Source of the DNA: Citrus sinensis
Taxonomy: Eukaryota > Streptophyta > Magnoliopsida > Sapindales > Rutaceae
Direction: 5' to 3'
DNA: 64,000 nucleotides
Assembly: GCF_022201045.2 (NCBI RefSeq)
Contig: NC_068563.1
Span: forward strand, 7,564,001 to 7,628,000
A program made the position numbers and the translations under genes. The notes below the pieces were generated by a model. The model was not told the DNA's origin and made no database searches. It saw only the letters and a list, made by a program, of their open reading frames with translations. Positions 20,334 through 32,409 of this stretch are shown here, in pieces (position 1 is the first letter of the stretch; each line of letters starts with the position of its first letter).

Positions 20334-20612
20334 CTACAAACTGCAAGTGAGATCAAAAAATACTTGTTCGCTGCATGGGATTGTGAGTACCCCCATAGGA
20401 TGATCAAACCCGAACTCTTCTCCAGCCTGACTTAGCAAATTCTGAAATGAAGGATGCTTCAAGTGTGAAATGGGAACCACAAATCTTTTCTTTTCAAATT
20501 CTCCAATATAGACAGCGAAGTGTCCCTTGGGTACAGTTGCGGCCTCAGAAGCCATAAAAGCACGCCTTAGAGCCTGTTTGGCATTAACAATCTTGGGAAA
20601 TCGGATAGCCAT
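20334..20612 (-). CDS. SAUR family auxin-responsive protein, MAIRF type
   Basis: An intact, intronless 92-residue protein from ATG at 20612. The whole length is the SAUR (auxin-inducible, PF02519) domain: N-terminal [19 protein letters not shown], core [20 protein letters not shown], then [20 protein letters not shown] and a short C-terminus ending in CSL. 90-100 residues is the normal size for this subgroup. Studied SAURs of this size inhibit PP2C.D phosphatases at the plasma membrane, which keeps the proton pump active and allows cell elongation. Small deviations are GVLTIPC for the usual GGLTIPC and an Ile in VYIGE. The promoter module is at 20724-20953. The pseudogenised MGFR-type partner is 2 kb upstream, as in the 45-47 kb copy. 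Confidence 0.93.
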   Translation of the reverse strand: MAIRFPKIVNAKQALRRAFMASEAATVPKGHFAVYIGEFEKKRFVVPISHLKHPSFQNLLSQAGEEFGFDHPMGVLTIPCSEQVFFDLTCSL

Positions 20613-20723
20613 AAGTCTATATTTCTAAGTGATGAAAAGGATGAAAATGTTTTGCAGAGTAGTATTGATATGAAAGACGTAGGAAAGCAGTAGAACCTTG
20701 TGAGTTGCTATCTATTGAACCTG

Positions 20724-20953
20724 TATATAAATAGAGAAAATTTTCTGCAAACGGCCTACAATATAATGAAAATGGGGTCAAACAAAGGGCATATGCTGCA
20801 AAGATCACATGTTTCTGCTTCCCAACCAATGATAAGGTTTGAGCAGGGTTTGTACTGAGATTTGATTGAAACTCATTGTGGCCTACCAACAAGTGAAATA
20901 AGTGATGACAATGATTTCATATTAGATATTATCGTTGTTTCGTGGCCTGTCGG
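20724..20953 (-). promoter_or_regulatory. promoter module of the SAUR at 20334-20612
   Basis: A TATA-like TATATAAATA (20724-20733) lies about 112 bp upstream of the ATG. The shared element CACATGTTTCTGCTTCCCAA starts at 20806, followed by CCAATGATAAGGTTT. TGTCGG, a high-affinity auxin response factor site in studied promoters, is at 20948-20953. The same three sites at similar distances precede the SAUR at 45446. CACATG is also a PIF-binding (PBE-box) hexamer. The binding roles are inference. Confidence 0.6.
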
Positions 20954-20959
20954 TCACAA

Positions 20960-22593
20960 CTTCGGATCATTTGCTAAAATCTTTTGACGCAGTCATATGT
21001 GGAAAACTTTGAACAAGGCTTCTGGTAGTTAGACATTTGGTGCTGCCAGGACCGGAAAAGTCAAGCAATTAATCAGCTCATAGGATAGTGTTTCCTGAAC
21101 TTGGACTGCATTTAATGAAATGATATGTCCATTGGAAGCAACAAAGAAACCTATCAGAACTAGCCAAGGCTTGGACAAATTTACACACACAAAAAAAAAA
21201 TTCATTTCATTGACCATTTGCAGTATTCTAGCTAATTAATTGACAATATGTGGATAATCACGCTGCTCAATGCTCAACTTTTCGGGAATTTTCTTGTCAA
21301 CTATGTTATTAGAAACAAAGTCTGTTGCTGATAACTTACTGTGTTTGACTCACAGCATTCCCAGTGCATGCCAATAACTATTTTGATATTATATTGTGGT
21401 TCCTAAAAAGGAACAAAATAGTATATATCTCCTCATCTAGATAAGTTAGATTAGTATATAGGTTAGTATATGTCTAGTTCAAATTGGTTGCGCTTGTTTC
21501 AGCTCATCTGAGCTTTAATGACTTGTTTTCTCTTTTTTCAGTAAACACTCTATTATTGAAAAGATTTCGCCGTTATTCTTGAAAAACAGTTAGTCTCATT
21601 CAACCTTTTGAAATAGCAAAATATTAGGTTGAGTATCTTAAACAAAGTTAATTAGGTCATTATTGCATTACAGCTTATAATTTAAATGAATACCCCACGT
21701 TTTTTAAAAGTGAATAAGAAAACAGAGACATGTCATTCCTTGTGTCATCACCACTAGGCAATTTGCCAAATTTCTTTTACAGCTGTAGAGAAACTTTCTA
21801 CCTCATGCTTCATTAATGCAACCACAAGCAAGCTGGGAGAGTCTGTGAAATACATTTGAAGCATTCCTTACTGAGCCATACTGCAGCTAAACCTGCATGA
21901 AACTAGCAAAGTTCTATAGCTAAGATCCTACTAATTGAATGAAACAAATGTATCTTTGCAGTGGAAAATTTGGGATTATGTTTAACAACTTTCGGTGACC
22001 TTTGTGGAAAGTTACTAGAGATGCTGCAAACTGATTACATGCACTTGGTCCAGTGGAGGATGTTCTTATACAGGATGCTGACACTTCGACACTTTTGCAG
22101 ATTTTGATGTAATTTCTTTGTGACAAAATTCATGTACTTGTGCACTGACGCTATAAATTAAAGCAGAAGCACAAAACAGAAAATGTATTTCATCATCATC
22201 GACCAAAAGTTGAAGGATATTTTGTATATGAGAATATGGAGTTGAGTTGTGCTTCTTCTGGATCCAATCATACAGAAAGGGTTTGCTGGAAGCTAAATCG
22301 TCTAATACGTGATGAGTGTGGTGAGGAATTAAAATAAACACTAATACTGGTAAGGAAAACAAAAACTCAATTGCTTTTAAAGAGACAGTTTTCGTTCAAC
22401 TGATTTCCAAGAATATGACATAAAAGGAAACAGTATCCATTTTCTATCCTACTGCAAGTACATTTCCCCTTTTCAAGGAAGAAAAAGTAATAATAACACC
22501 ACAGGGAAAAAAAAAAAAACAATGTTCAGGATATAGGCATATGCCTACTCTAAAAAATTGTATTCAAGGATCAATGTCAGTATCCTTTAATTC
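20960..22593. other. intergenic part of the duplicated SAUR block
   Basis: No credible gene. Stretches align with 45900-46800, for example CTCCACTAGGC-like and ATCTTTGCAGTG blocks, so this spacer belongs to the segmental duplication rather than being unique sequence. Confidence 0.55.
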
Positions 22594-22897
22594 TCATTGC
22601 TTTTTTAACCGGGAAATGAGATCTATGAAGATATCTTCGTTGCAGGGAATTGTGAGACCACCCATTGGATGATCAAATCCAAATTCTTCTTCAGCTTTGA
22701 CTCAACAAGTCTTGGAATGAGGACTGGATCAAGTATGATACAGGAATCATGAATCTCTTCATCTCGTTTTCTCCTACATAAACTGCAAGATAGCCTTTAG
22801 GGACTTCTGCAGTTATTGTAGCCGATTGGGGTCTATTATAAGGATACTTTCGAAGAATTTTCTTAGCATGAATAACACCAGGGAAACGGAAACCCAT
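22594..22897 (-). pseudogene. SAUR, MGFR type, 1-bp frameshift
   Basis: The ATG at 22897 gives [18 protein letters not shown], then [20 protein letters not shown] and SSFQDLLSQ, after which the frame breaks. The cause is one extra base in the TTT at 22696-22698; the intact paralogue at 47186-47488 has TT there. In the next frame the C-terminus resumes ([17 protein letters not shown], then FIDLISRL) to a TGA at 22594-22596. The domain is otherwise complete, so the loss is recent or could be a sequence error. If real, the protein stops at 68 residues and lacks the conserved C-terminal half. Confidence 0.88.
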
Positions 22898-23010
22898 GAG
22901 TTGATTTGATAAAACTAGAAATGGATTTCAAAGAAATTGAAAATGAAGGTAACTTTTAGTACTTGAGATGTTAAGTTGTGACTTGGGTTGCTTAAAAACC
23001 CAATCATATG

Positions 23011-23142
23011 TATATATAGATGAATGCATTGAATGGTCTACGAGAACTCTTCTGGTATCTGGAGGGTGTGTGAAGAGGCATTTTGGATGCAGAGACATTA
23101 GTTCGTGAGGGAGCACATGGTTTTGTCTTCCAGCTCATTATC
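23011..23142 (-). promoter_or_regulatory. promoter module of the frameshifted MGFR-type SAUR
   Basis: TATATATA (23011-23018) is about 114 bp from the ATG at 22897. GAGACA is at 23092-23097, and CACATGGTTTTGTCTTCCAG starts at 23114. The same module precedes the intact paralogue (47611-47739). The promoter looks undamaged although the coding region is broken. Confidence 0.6.
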
Positions 23143-24080
23143 AGATTTTCAAGCAAAATTTATCAAAAAGCAAACATCATGCCCTATTACATTTGCAAAA
23201 ACAAATAATATAATTAGGACCACTTGTAAATCATAAATCTTTTGAGAGTTGAGTACCTTTTCAATTTAAGCATAGTGCCAGCTAGCTAATGGCTTGCATT
23301 TGGACATGCTTGTGACATTGAACTTTTCCTTCACATGCACATTACTAGTCATTCAGGCTGCCTTTAAAGCAAATCGGACCTATCTGATTCTGTATGGCAT
23401 CAATTTGCGAGACAAGCCACCTGGAAGCTCACTCGAACTATGCCCTACTCTCAGTCCTCACCAATATCAACTAGTACCCTAATGTACCAGGCTACAAACG
23501 AGCTATATATAACCAAATTAATTACATACATCTGAAAACCCACTGGAATCTAAAAACTTCACACACTATAATGGATTAATTTGCCAGGCAAGGCCGCGTA
23601 AAGTTCAGCTGAAGCATTCAAGCATGCCCTACTTTGTGGGTTCAATCACCGCCTGCCTGATTACGCAACATGCCACTATTACAGTGACCGCTCTCCCTCC
23701 AATATCTATTTTGAGTGATAAATAACCATTTTTGGGGGCCCACCAGCTGGATCACTCAGAAAAAATGTTCCAAATTTATACCTGCAAATGATCTTCTGTT
23801 AACCCAAATGAATAGGTATTTGCCTAGCTAGTAGATTAACTAATACTGAATTGTCACACGGTTCATTTTTCTTGTCTTCCTCTAGTACTTGTTAATGATT
23901 TTTCACATGGTTTAAAAAGAGCCCTTAATTGAATCATTAATTTATATGAACAATAGTGACATAGTTAGCTAGGTAAATTACTGTGGGGGATCTGCAGTAG
24001 ACCAAATGAATAAGAATAAATTTCCAAGTTAAAAGTTTCAACAAACTTTTTTGAATTATATATTTTAAGATTGCTATAAT
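23143..24080. other. intergenic region up to the hAT insertion
   Basis: No gene seen. 23560-23800 aligns with 47930-48050 plus 48889-48980 (GCATGCCACTA, TTTTGAGTG, CATTTTTGG...CCCA), marking one end of the SAUR segmental duplication. A GCTATAAT octamer at 24073-24080 is the left target duplicate of the hAT element. Confidence 0.5.
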
Positions 24081-25687
24081 CAGTGGCGGTGCTAGGAATT
24101 ATTTTTAGCAGGGTTAAGTTCAAATAGTAATTTAATTTAAGAAAAAAATCAACAAATACATATATCAAAATAAAAAGTCGTCAAAATATTTAATTCAATA
24201 CACTTATAATTGTCCTTAACAAGGTTTCATATGTTGAAAACGTTGAAGAATAACATCATTGTCAAGACTACAAAATATATATTTTTCTATATATACAACA
24301 AGACTATCATTAAACCATTGATCTCCCATCCGATTTCCCAGATGATTTTTCACAAAATTCATTACTGAAAATGCACTTTCTATTGTAGTTGTAGCAACTG
24401 GTAAAATCAATAATAATGTCACCAATAAATAAACTAATGAATATAATTTATCTTTCTTAGTCTCAACCAATTTTCTTGCTAGCTCACCAATCCTTTTCAA
24501 TCCTGAAAATTTGTTCTCAGAACCCACATCCATAATGTAAACATCAAGTTGAGTTTCAAGTGCCACAAGATTAACTGGAGAAAAATATTTGGATAGAACT
24601 CAGCAAGCCGAAGTAGTTTCTGTTTATCAAAAGTTGCAAATGAGTCATTAAGGCATAGACATGCCACACAAAGAAGCAACTCAATATTTGTCTCATTGAA
24701 ACGATTGCTTAATTCTTGAAGTTGCATGTCCAAAATTGCATAACATAATTCAACACGAAAACGATGCAAATTTTTTATCTTTTGAGCCTTACTTTGTGAT
24801 CTCCCTTGAGTTCAAAACAAATGATCCATATTAGGAACATTAATATCATGCTTCACACAATCAAAAGAAGTTTCACCAAGTAAAGATTCCCATCTATTCT
24901 CTCTCTCTCTCTCTTTTTTTTTTTTGCAAGTTTCTCGTATACATTTCAATTATTTTCATAGCATTCACAATGTCTTGATCCTTTTTTATAATGCTTGTGA
25001 TAACTCATGTGCAAATCTAAGTATTTTTTTTTTCATTAACAACAAGCTAAACACAAATTCAAATGATTGCATGCACTTCAATAACATTGTAGCTTGAAAT
25101 CTTTGTTCATAATTTCCCTCATTTGAAATTAGCTCAAGCACATCAATAATAGATGGAAACATGGTGATTATGCTCAATAATGTACCATAATGTGAGCCCA
25201 ACGTGTATCAGCAGATCGCTTTAAAGTAACCTCTTGATTTAAACCTTGTCCACTTGAAAGTTCACCATCATCAAATACTTTAATAACAAGTTGAGCATGT
25301 TTCTCTTGAAGAATATCACGACATTTTGCTGAAGCACCAACAACATTGACTAACATTATAACTAAATTGAAAAGAGAATTAACTTCTTCATGCTTTTTTG
25401 CTATAGAAATAAGAGTCAAGTGAAGTTGATGTGCAAAACAATGAATAAAATAAGCACATTTGTTGTCCTCTAAAATCAATACTTTAAGACCATCGAACAC
25501 ACCATATATTTTACTAGCTCCATCATATCCTTGTCCAAGCAACCTAGACATACTCAATCTATGTTTGGAAAATAGCTTGTCAATTGCCTCTTTAAGTGAA
25601 ATAGATGTAGTACTAGCAACATGTTCTATCCCAATAAAACGCTCAATCACATAGCCATTTTTATCCACATAACGCAAAACAACAGTC

Positions 25688-27005
25688 TGTTGAGTGTTAG
25701 AAAGTGTATATTTATAAAGGAGAAATTTGTCATTTTACACTCCAAGTTTCACTAACATCCCTACTTTTATGTATTTAAGTATCTTGTGATTTAATTATGT
25801 GTATTGTATTATAATTAAGTATTTTATGTATTTTAGGGGCATCATGGTCATTTCACAATGAACAAGAGATCAGACAACAAAACGGACGTCACTTTTGAAC
25901 TTAGGACAGTCGAAAACCTTAAGAAGAGCATAAAAGGAAAAATGACACTATTCACATGTACGGTATTATCCATGTTACTGTTCACGACAATGTTCACATA
26001 TACGAAATGATGACGTGGCATTGACCGATGGTGTGGCATTGACTGATGGCATGACATTGACTGATGAGGTGTCACGATCCTATTGGACTAAAATTCTTAT
26101 GTACTATTGATCGGTGTCGTGGCAGCATGTTAGTGGATCAAAAATCGTGCGTACGGTACATGCATATACACAAAATTATTTATAACCAAACCACGTTGCT
26201 ATTCAAGCCGCCTCATTGTTCATACCATATTACTATTCAAACCGCGTACTGTTGACATGTGGCGCAATCTTGAGCATCCAAATTATTTTTAATTCGATAG
26301 CCATGATTTACTCAGTGTATCTATAAAAAGGGCCCCCCCTAATTTGACACTCCTGAATTCATTTTTTAGCTCCATTTTTTGTAATTCCTTCTCCATCTTG
26401 TATTTTCTACGTATTTTAATAAATTCTCATTGTACCCCTAGTTCAATTATGAGTAGCTAATTTTCTTTAAAGCTTGGGTTGAAGGTGAAATCTCAACATG
26501 TTCCATGGGCTTTATTTGATAAATTTATTTTCTCTTCCCCTCTGATTTTTGTGGATGTTTTAACTTTTCATCGATAGATAATAATAATCTTGTCTAGATA
26601 CCGTACTGGTATAACTGGCTCCTTAGTGCAAGGTTATTGTTATTAGGCACCATAAGCCCTTAGCACCATATTGATTAGAGTGTGGTTTATGAGGAGTGGA
26701 AACCCCCCCCCCCCCCATGATTTAATTGGCACTAATAATGAATATTAACCACATGGTGCATGTTGATGCATATCCAGATACTCAAGCACTTCATTTTAAT
26801 AGTTTTCTCTTTAATTTATTACTGCCATTTTAATTCAAATTTTAGGATAATCTAAGTCATTTTCACCATAAATCCAAGCACTCACTTAGAAAATTAATTC
26901 TACACATAATTAAAATCCATCTCCTTGTGGGATCGACACTGGTCGCCATTAATCTATTTTACAATAGATTCATGCACTTGTGAGTTCAATGAAATTTGCA
27001 CAACA
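25688..27005 (+). mobile_element. solo LTR (1318 bp) inside the hAT transposase
   Basis: Starts TGTTGAGTGTTAG and ends TTGCACAACA, with matched TGTTG/CAACA termini. CAGTC (25683-25687) and CTGTC (27006-27010) are a 5-bp target duplication with one mismatch. Taking out the insert and one duplicate brings the transposase reading together across the site, which supports the boundaries. A TATA box, CTATAAAAAGG near 26322, gives the plus orientation. The lineage is unclear; the end region CTTGTGGGATCGACACTGG is seen in several plant gypsy LTRs. Confidence 0.88.
26009..26080 (+). repeat. 18-bp tandem repeat, about four copies
   Basis: Units starting GATGACGTGGCATTGACC, GATGGTGTGGCATTGACT, GATGGCATGACATTGACT and a diverged fourth copy are head to tail in the LTR. 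Each carries a TGGCATTGAC-like core. Confidence 0.8.
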
Positions 27006-28809
27006 CTGTCATTTGCTCCTTTGCAGAAATATCACGAGATTTATCAATAAGGATAGAAAACAAAACATCGCCCATCTCTTTAATAATAATATTGGTAGTT
27101 TCAACTATAGAACAACTTACAATGAATTTTGAATCTCATTTTATGTCATTTGAAGATTTCTAGGAGCATTATCAAAAGTAACAGCATTAATGTCTTCATT
27201 ATGATCAGCAAGAAAGCGTAGAAGCTCAAGAAAATTCCCAAAGTTGCTTGATCTCGAGACTCATCATGCCCATGAAATACATGCCCTTGTTTTAATAAAA
27301 ATTGAATGCAATCAATAGTAGATATCATGTGAGCTCGATAATCACTTTAATGCTTGTCAGAATGTCTTGCATAAGCTGTTCGAATGTGTTGATTTTGATT
27401 CATCAACATTTCACATTTCTTTCTAGCTTTGTTATGGGCACTATCAACATCTCCCATATGTTCAATAAAATTTTTAAATTTCCTCCAATTTCTAAAACCT
27501 TTACCAACAAACAAATTACCACACCCATTATTACCAATCTATTCTTTAAAAAATATAACAAAAGAGACAAAATGCCGCATCTTTTTTTTTGCTATATTCG
27601 AACCAATATCTAAATTTCTCAAACCAATTATTACCAAACCACCTTTTTTGGTTTCCAAAATCTGAAAGTTTAAAGTTGTGAATTTTAGGTTGATCATAGG
27701 ACCTCTCTGTAAGTATCCTCTTCGGACTTGATCTTGAATTTGGGACTATAACAAGAGAATGTAATTCGTAAACCAGGATCTATAGGAAGATCTTGTAAAT
27801 TGAATTCTACATTTCATTTTGAGTTGCATTTTGCTTTATTTAGAGAAGGTGGTGACGGTAGCTTTCTTGAGTAATATTTCTCCATAATTGTAACAAATAA
27901 GCACAATTAATTGTGAGAATTGAAAGAGAAACTGAAGACAATTTCCATATCCAAATCTTAAGAAAAAAGAAAAAAATTACTAAGTATTACTTTAATAAAC
28001 CAACTGCCCCACTAAATACTCAACCACTAAGTTAGTAACCCATCAAGGCATCACCCATGGCATTGTTATTCTATTATTTATAATCAGTAAAGTTAAAAGG
28101 ATTGCCAATAATCAAGCACCTACACTACTTTTTCAAACCACAAAGCATTGCCACAATAAGTTAAAGCTAATAATATTATTCAAGTCAAAAAGGCATAAAC
28201 CAATTCAAAAATCATAATATTAAATCATAAAGTGGCAAAGGTGCTTAATAAGCCAAATAATTTAATCAATTCATAATAATTAATATAAAAGCTGCAAAGG
28301 TGTGATGGTAGTACCAAAAAAATTGCAAAGATGTAGTAGTGCAAGGCTAGGAGTGCGAGGTTGTAGCATCTATGGCATGAAAACAAAGAGATGTGATGGA
28401 ATGGGAATTGGACAGAGATAGACAACTTGTTGATGGTAGTCGATGGAGGTTTTCTCTAAGAAATGATCAATGGTGGCTAGGGATTTGATTTTGAGTTTTT
28501 TCTCTTGATTTCTAAACGTTGTATTAAAACATGGTCTTTTAGTTATTTTAAAATTTTACCATGGGCTTTATTGTAAATCCACTAAAAAATAAATGAATTT
28601 AATTTTTTTTAAATAGAGCAGGGGGCTCTCAAGTGGTGTGCCACTGGCTGTAATGGCACAGTGAGCCATAAATGATTAGAAGATTTGGTCCATGAAGATA
28701 TTGAATGAAAAATAGCATATGAAATTGAACTACCACCAGAAATATGATGATTTGACATTGAGTAGGGATAGATCATGGATAAAATAGGTAAAGCATTTCA
28801 CATTAGTAG

Positions 28810-30236
28810 TGTTGAGGCCAAAATCTGGTCGTGCCAGTGTGTGGGCTACGAACCATATTCTAACATTGGCATTTTAATATATTTGCATGAAGAGACGGTT
28901 TTTCACTTTGATTTAGCAACTTGAGCAAAAATTGCCAGCCAAGAATCCAACTCTGGCGAGTACCTGCAATTACAAAAATTGTCAAGTACATTAGAAGTTT
29001 TTCCAACATTAACCCTCCAATGCTCTAGTCAGTATTATGGGTTTTCATAGGAAAAACTAGGTGTGTGATTTTTGTGTAAATAATGACCTTAAAAACAAAA
29101 AAAAAGAACGTAAGAAGAAACACTCCCTTTAAATAAGAAAAGATAATAATAATAAGGAGGGACAAAGATGAAAAATAAAGAGATAAAAATGATAAAGAAG
29201 AAATCTTCAAATTTCATAAGATTAGGCAGGGGTCCGGGGTATTCAAAATTCTGGAACCCTTATCCCTTAGCCTCTTGGGAGTTTTATAGGAGTTCGAATC
29301 CCCACTCTCTTGGACCTTGGCGTAGTGGGTTTCAAGGATATACTTAAATCTCTTTCTTTCCTTGAATTATGGCATTGTGGGCTTATGCATAAGATTTAAT
29401 CCCTGATTTTTCAGAGAAGGTTGATGGAGTGGTTTTGACTAAGGTGGCGTTTGTTTTTTTGTCTGAAATCTGAATAGACCTGAATTAGTCTGAATTTTGA
29501 ATAGATCTGAATGTCTGAATCTGAATAATTTGTTTGTTTTTTCGTCTGAATCTCAAAAAATAAGTATTAAGTTGTTTGTTTTTTTCAACTGAAAAAGCTG
29601 AAAATATGTACTTTTACATTTGTATCCTTATTAAATTTGAATGTCAAATAAATAATATATTAAATACCACAATATTTTAACATTTATAAGTAAAACTATA
29701 TTCAAGTGAATACATAATTATTTTAGAATTTTAATATATAAAATACCATAAATTTCAAAATTTATCGTATATAATATAAGAAAGAAAAAACAGGGATATT
29801 TTTATGTGGGGTAAATGTCTATGGGTGAGTTTTGGGATAAACATGAAAAATAAATTATAAAACATGGATATTTTTGACATTAGTAAGTAATTGACTTAAT
29901 TCAAATTTCTCCATTAAGTAAAAAGCCAAAAAAATTGGCTTATTTTATTAAGTCAAAATTATCTAAAAAGTCTCATTAAGTTATAAAAACAAACACCTCT
30001 AATTAACTTAATTAATTAAGTTAAGTTACTTTAAGTTATTAAGTTAAAAAACAAACGCCACCTAAGTCTACCACCAGCTTGACTGCCTCCTTGCCTAAGT
30101 CCTACTCGCCTGGTTTCCTCTAATTGTGATAAATAACGAGGCAAGAATTATAAGACTTTGAGTGAAGCCTTCTAATAGTTGCCTTATTTTATCATCCAAA
30201 TACTAGTTCTTCAGTTTTTAGTATTGAGAGTGTAAC
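28810..30236 (-). repeat. 3' LTR of element 3, interrupted by a MITE
   Basis: The plus-strand left end reads TGTTGAGGCCAAAATCTGG. It aligns with the LTR at 44156-44963 through shared blocks such as GTGTGATTTTTGTGTAAA, AAATAAGAAAAGATAAT and GGAGGGACAAAGATGAAAAA. The Tat core is present as GACTAGAGCATTGGAGGG (about 29030-29013, minus strand). The inner edge near 30236 is approximate. A G/A-rich stretch just beyond it, AAAAAGGGGATTTTTT on the minus strand, may be the polypurine tract. Confidence 0.75.
29443..30062. mobile_element. PIF/Harbinger (Tourist-like) MITE
   Basis: The TIRs are GGTGGCGTTTGTTTTTT at the left and AAAAAACAAACGCCACC at the right. TAA flanks both ends (29440-29442 and 30063-30065), the 3-bp target duplication of Tourist/Harbinger elements. 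Removing it makes the host LTR read GGTTTTGACTAAGTCTA, matching the sister LTR GGTTTTGACTGAGTCTA at about 44706. 620 bp, no coding capacity. Confidence 0.93.
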
Positions 30237-30956
30237 GAACAAAATTGAAAACTATATGTAAAAAATCCCCTTTTTGTTTATATTACTAATTAGGCCTGTT
30301 ATTTATTCCTTCATTCTTTTTTTGTTGGGAAATTATTAATCGTATACCCTTAGTTTACTTCGTTATCAAATTTACTACAACACTTTTAGGGTATATCAGT
30401 CGTCCACCTTAAGTTGACAAAATGTATATGTCGTTCACCAGACCGTTAATTGCCATTTAAATATGATGATGTCAAATGGTAATCTGGTCTTTTCATATGA
30501 TACAAGTGATAATTTGAGGGTATATAAGTGATAATAAGAGATTTTAAGGGTATACGAGTGATAATTTTTAAGGGTAAAATCATCAATTCGCTTCAATTCT
30601 GTTAACTTTCAAACGGCAACTAACGGTTTAGTGGTCGGCAGATAACTTTTGTCAATTTAAGGTGGAAGATTGATACATCTTTAAAGTGTTGTAGTATTTT
30701 TTTATAGTAGCACAAATTTAGGGTATACAAATAATAATTTCCCTTTTTTATTTTACCCCTTGTCTCATCCTTGTTGAAGTTTCAAGTTCTGCTGCTAGAA
30801 TGGTCAAAATGAGGATATTGAGAGCATGAAAGACCACACTCTTGCTGAACTGATGAATGCCTTCTAGTTTAGCTCCTACCAACTGGGCTATATATTAACT
30901 AACTATTACGAGCAGACTGTGACGTATGACAACAAAATGAATACTAAAATACAGAC

Positions 30957-31280
30957 TTGAAAAAAGAAACTCAGACTACTGAGGCTAGGTTTAAGGTTGG
31001 AACTACCAAGTTTGAGGAAGAATTAACGGACCTGAGAACTTCGTTCGACTACCAGAAGTCTTCATTTGAGCAAACAATGAAGTTCCTTGAATCTCAATCT
31101 CAGGAAATAGCTGGTAGTTTAAAAGATCGAATTGAGGCTCTGGAGAAGAAGGCTTATGATAGTCAGAATGTTAGCCTCAAGTATTGTTATAATTGTATAA
31201 TGAAGTTTCTCGGGAAAAGCCATCGTGAGTTAAAGATAGATGACCTTGCTAGAGCTATTGTTACCTCTATGAAGGAGTAA
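30957..31280 (+). pseudogene. antisense ORF remnant of element 3, C-terminal coiled-coil part
   Basis: An open frame of 107 codons opposite to the element. Its end, LKYCYNCIMKFLGKSHRELKIDDLARAI, matches the aORF of element 2 (FSYKCIMSVLKEEYPELDMSKLE) and of element 1 (HSYRCIMAILGK). The first part is heptad-rich and likely coiled coil. The N-terminal conserved domain is not seen here. This third copy supports the aORF as a standing part of the lineage. Confidence 0.75.
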
Positions 31281-31702
31281 GAGGACAAAAGGAGATTAAG
31301 CCCAAGTTTAAGCTGCTACTACTAGTGTTAATCGGGCTAAAGATGCCTCTTCTCTTACTCACCTATTCATGATCGAATTTAATTAATAGGTTTAGGCCTC
31401 GTATCTTACCTCAATCAGGTTTTGGGATCTGAGGCCTTTATTTAGAGATACTTTGTATTTCTCATTTTTCTATTTGCCTATTCATGGCAAAGTTAGGATT
31501 TGCTCACCTATCCATGGTAGAGCATATTAAATTTTCCTACCTATGGCAAAGTTTAAAAGTTCCCGCTAATTTATGGCGAGTTTTATAGGTTCTTACCTAT
31601 TCCTGGTGATTTTTATAAGTTCTCACCTAATCCTAATGAATTTTATAAGTTCTCACTTAGTCCTAATGAGTTATATAAATTCTTGCCTAGTTCAAATGAG
31701 TT

Positions 31703-31732
31703 CACTACTAGAAAAATGGGCTTTACTGACAC
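31703..31732 (+). repeat. CACTA left terminal inverted repeat
   Basis: A thirty-base TIR matching 41774-41803 in inverse orientation without mismatch. Beyond it, TGACAC/GTGTCA motifs in both orientations continue to about 32100 and form the subterminal transposase-binding region typical of the superfamily. Confidence 0.95.
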
Positions 31733-32409
31733 CAATTTAGTGTCAGTAATTACTTTTGCTGGCACTTGTTAATTGTGTCAGTAATGCTCAAGCCAGAACA
31801 CACTGACACTAATCTTTGGTGTCAGTGATTTTTGCGTCAGTATTTTGTGTCACTATAGTATCACCACCATAGTGATACTATGATGTTAGTATCAGTTGAT
31901 ACTATTTTTATGTCAGTATTTTGTGTCACCAGAGAGTCACAAGGATAGTGACTCAATCGCGTTAGCATTTAATGATACTATTTACATGTCACTGATTTAT
32001 GTGACTACAGTATCAGGAATCCACTGACTCAGTAACATCAAAAATTCTTATCGTCATTTAAATAATTAGTGTCAGTATTAACGGTGCTATACCGGTTGTG
32101 TTTTATTTTTTTTAATGACATTATTCATGTTTATTTTACAATTAAAATAAACCCAAAATATATTAAACATACCAAATCTTGTAATGCAATTCACATAATA
32201 CACATTTCAAATACATCAGTTAAATTAAAATAGTTCAAATACATCATTGTTTGGGGGTAAAAAACATGTTCAAGTACAAAATTAAGCTTTGAACAAGTAG
32301 TATACACGATAAAGTACTAAATTAATTTCGGAAAATTTAGCCAAGAAGAAAAAACAGATAACAATGTCACTGATTTTGGAGTCACTGATTTTGGAGTCCG
32401 CATATGCCT

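Larger units (their letters stand above)
24216..27885 (-). pseudogene. hAT transposase, zinc finger MYM-type 1-like (DUF4371), broken
   Basis: The minus-strand start is near 27885 (MEKYYSRKLPSPPS) and leads into an LPIDPGLR motif, the usual N-terminus of this family. DUF4371 is split by the solo LTR: the part ending DKSRDISAKEQMT lies right of it (about 27000-27060), and RYVDKNGYVIERFIG resumes at 25677 on its left. Further motifs are GQGYDGAS, CFAHQLHL and ADTRW. The C-terminal hAT dimerisation domain is at about 24250-24430 (LPVATTTIESAFSVMNFVKN, then MGDQWFNDSLVVYIEK). Several frameshifts and stops split it, so it cannot make a transposase. Confidence 0.88.
24081..28646. mobile_element. 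hAT superfamily DNA transposon with nested solo LTR
   Basis: Left end CAGTGGC (24081) and right end GCCACTG (28640-28646) are short TIRs of hAT type. The flanking octamers GCTATAAT (24073-24080) and GCTGTAAT (28647-28654) form an 8-bp target duplication with one mismatch. Inside is a minus-strand hAT transposase pseudogene of the ZMYM1-like/DUF4371 kind. A 1318-bp solo LTR has inserted into it. Without the LTR the element would be about 3.2 kb. Confidence 0.9.

Noticed and set aside
26701-26717. Poly-C run as a special signal
   Set aside because: A short C run in a solo LTR; nothing around it suggests function.
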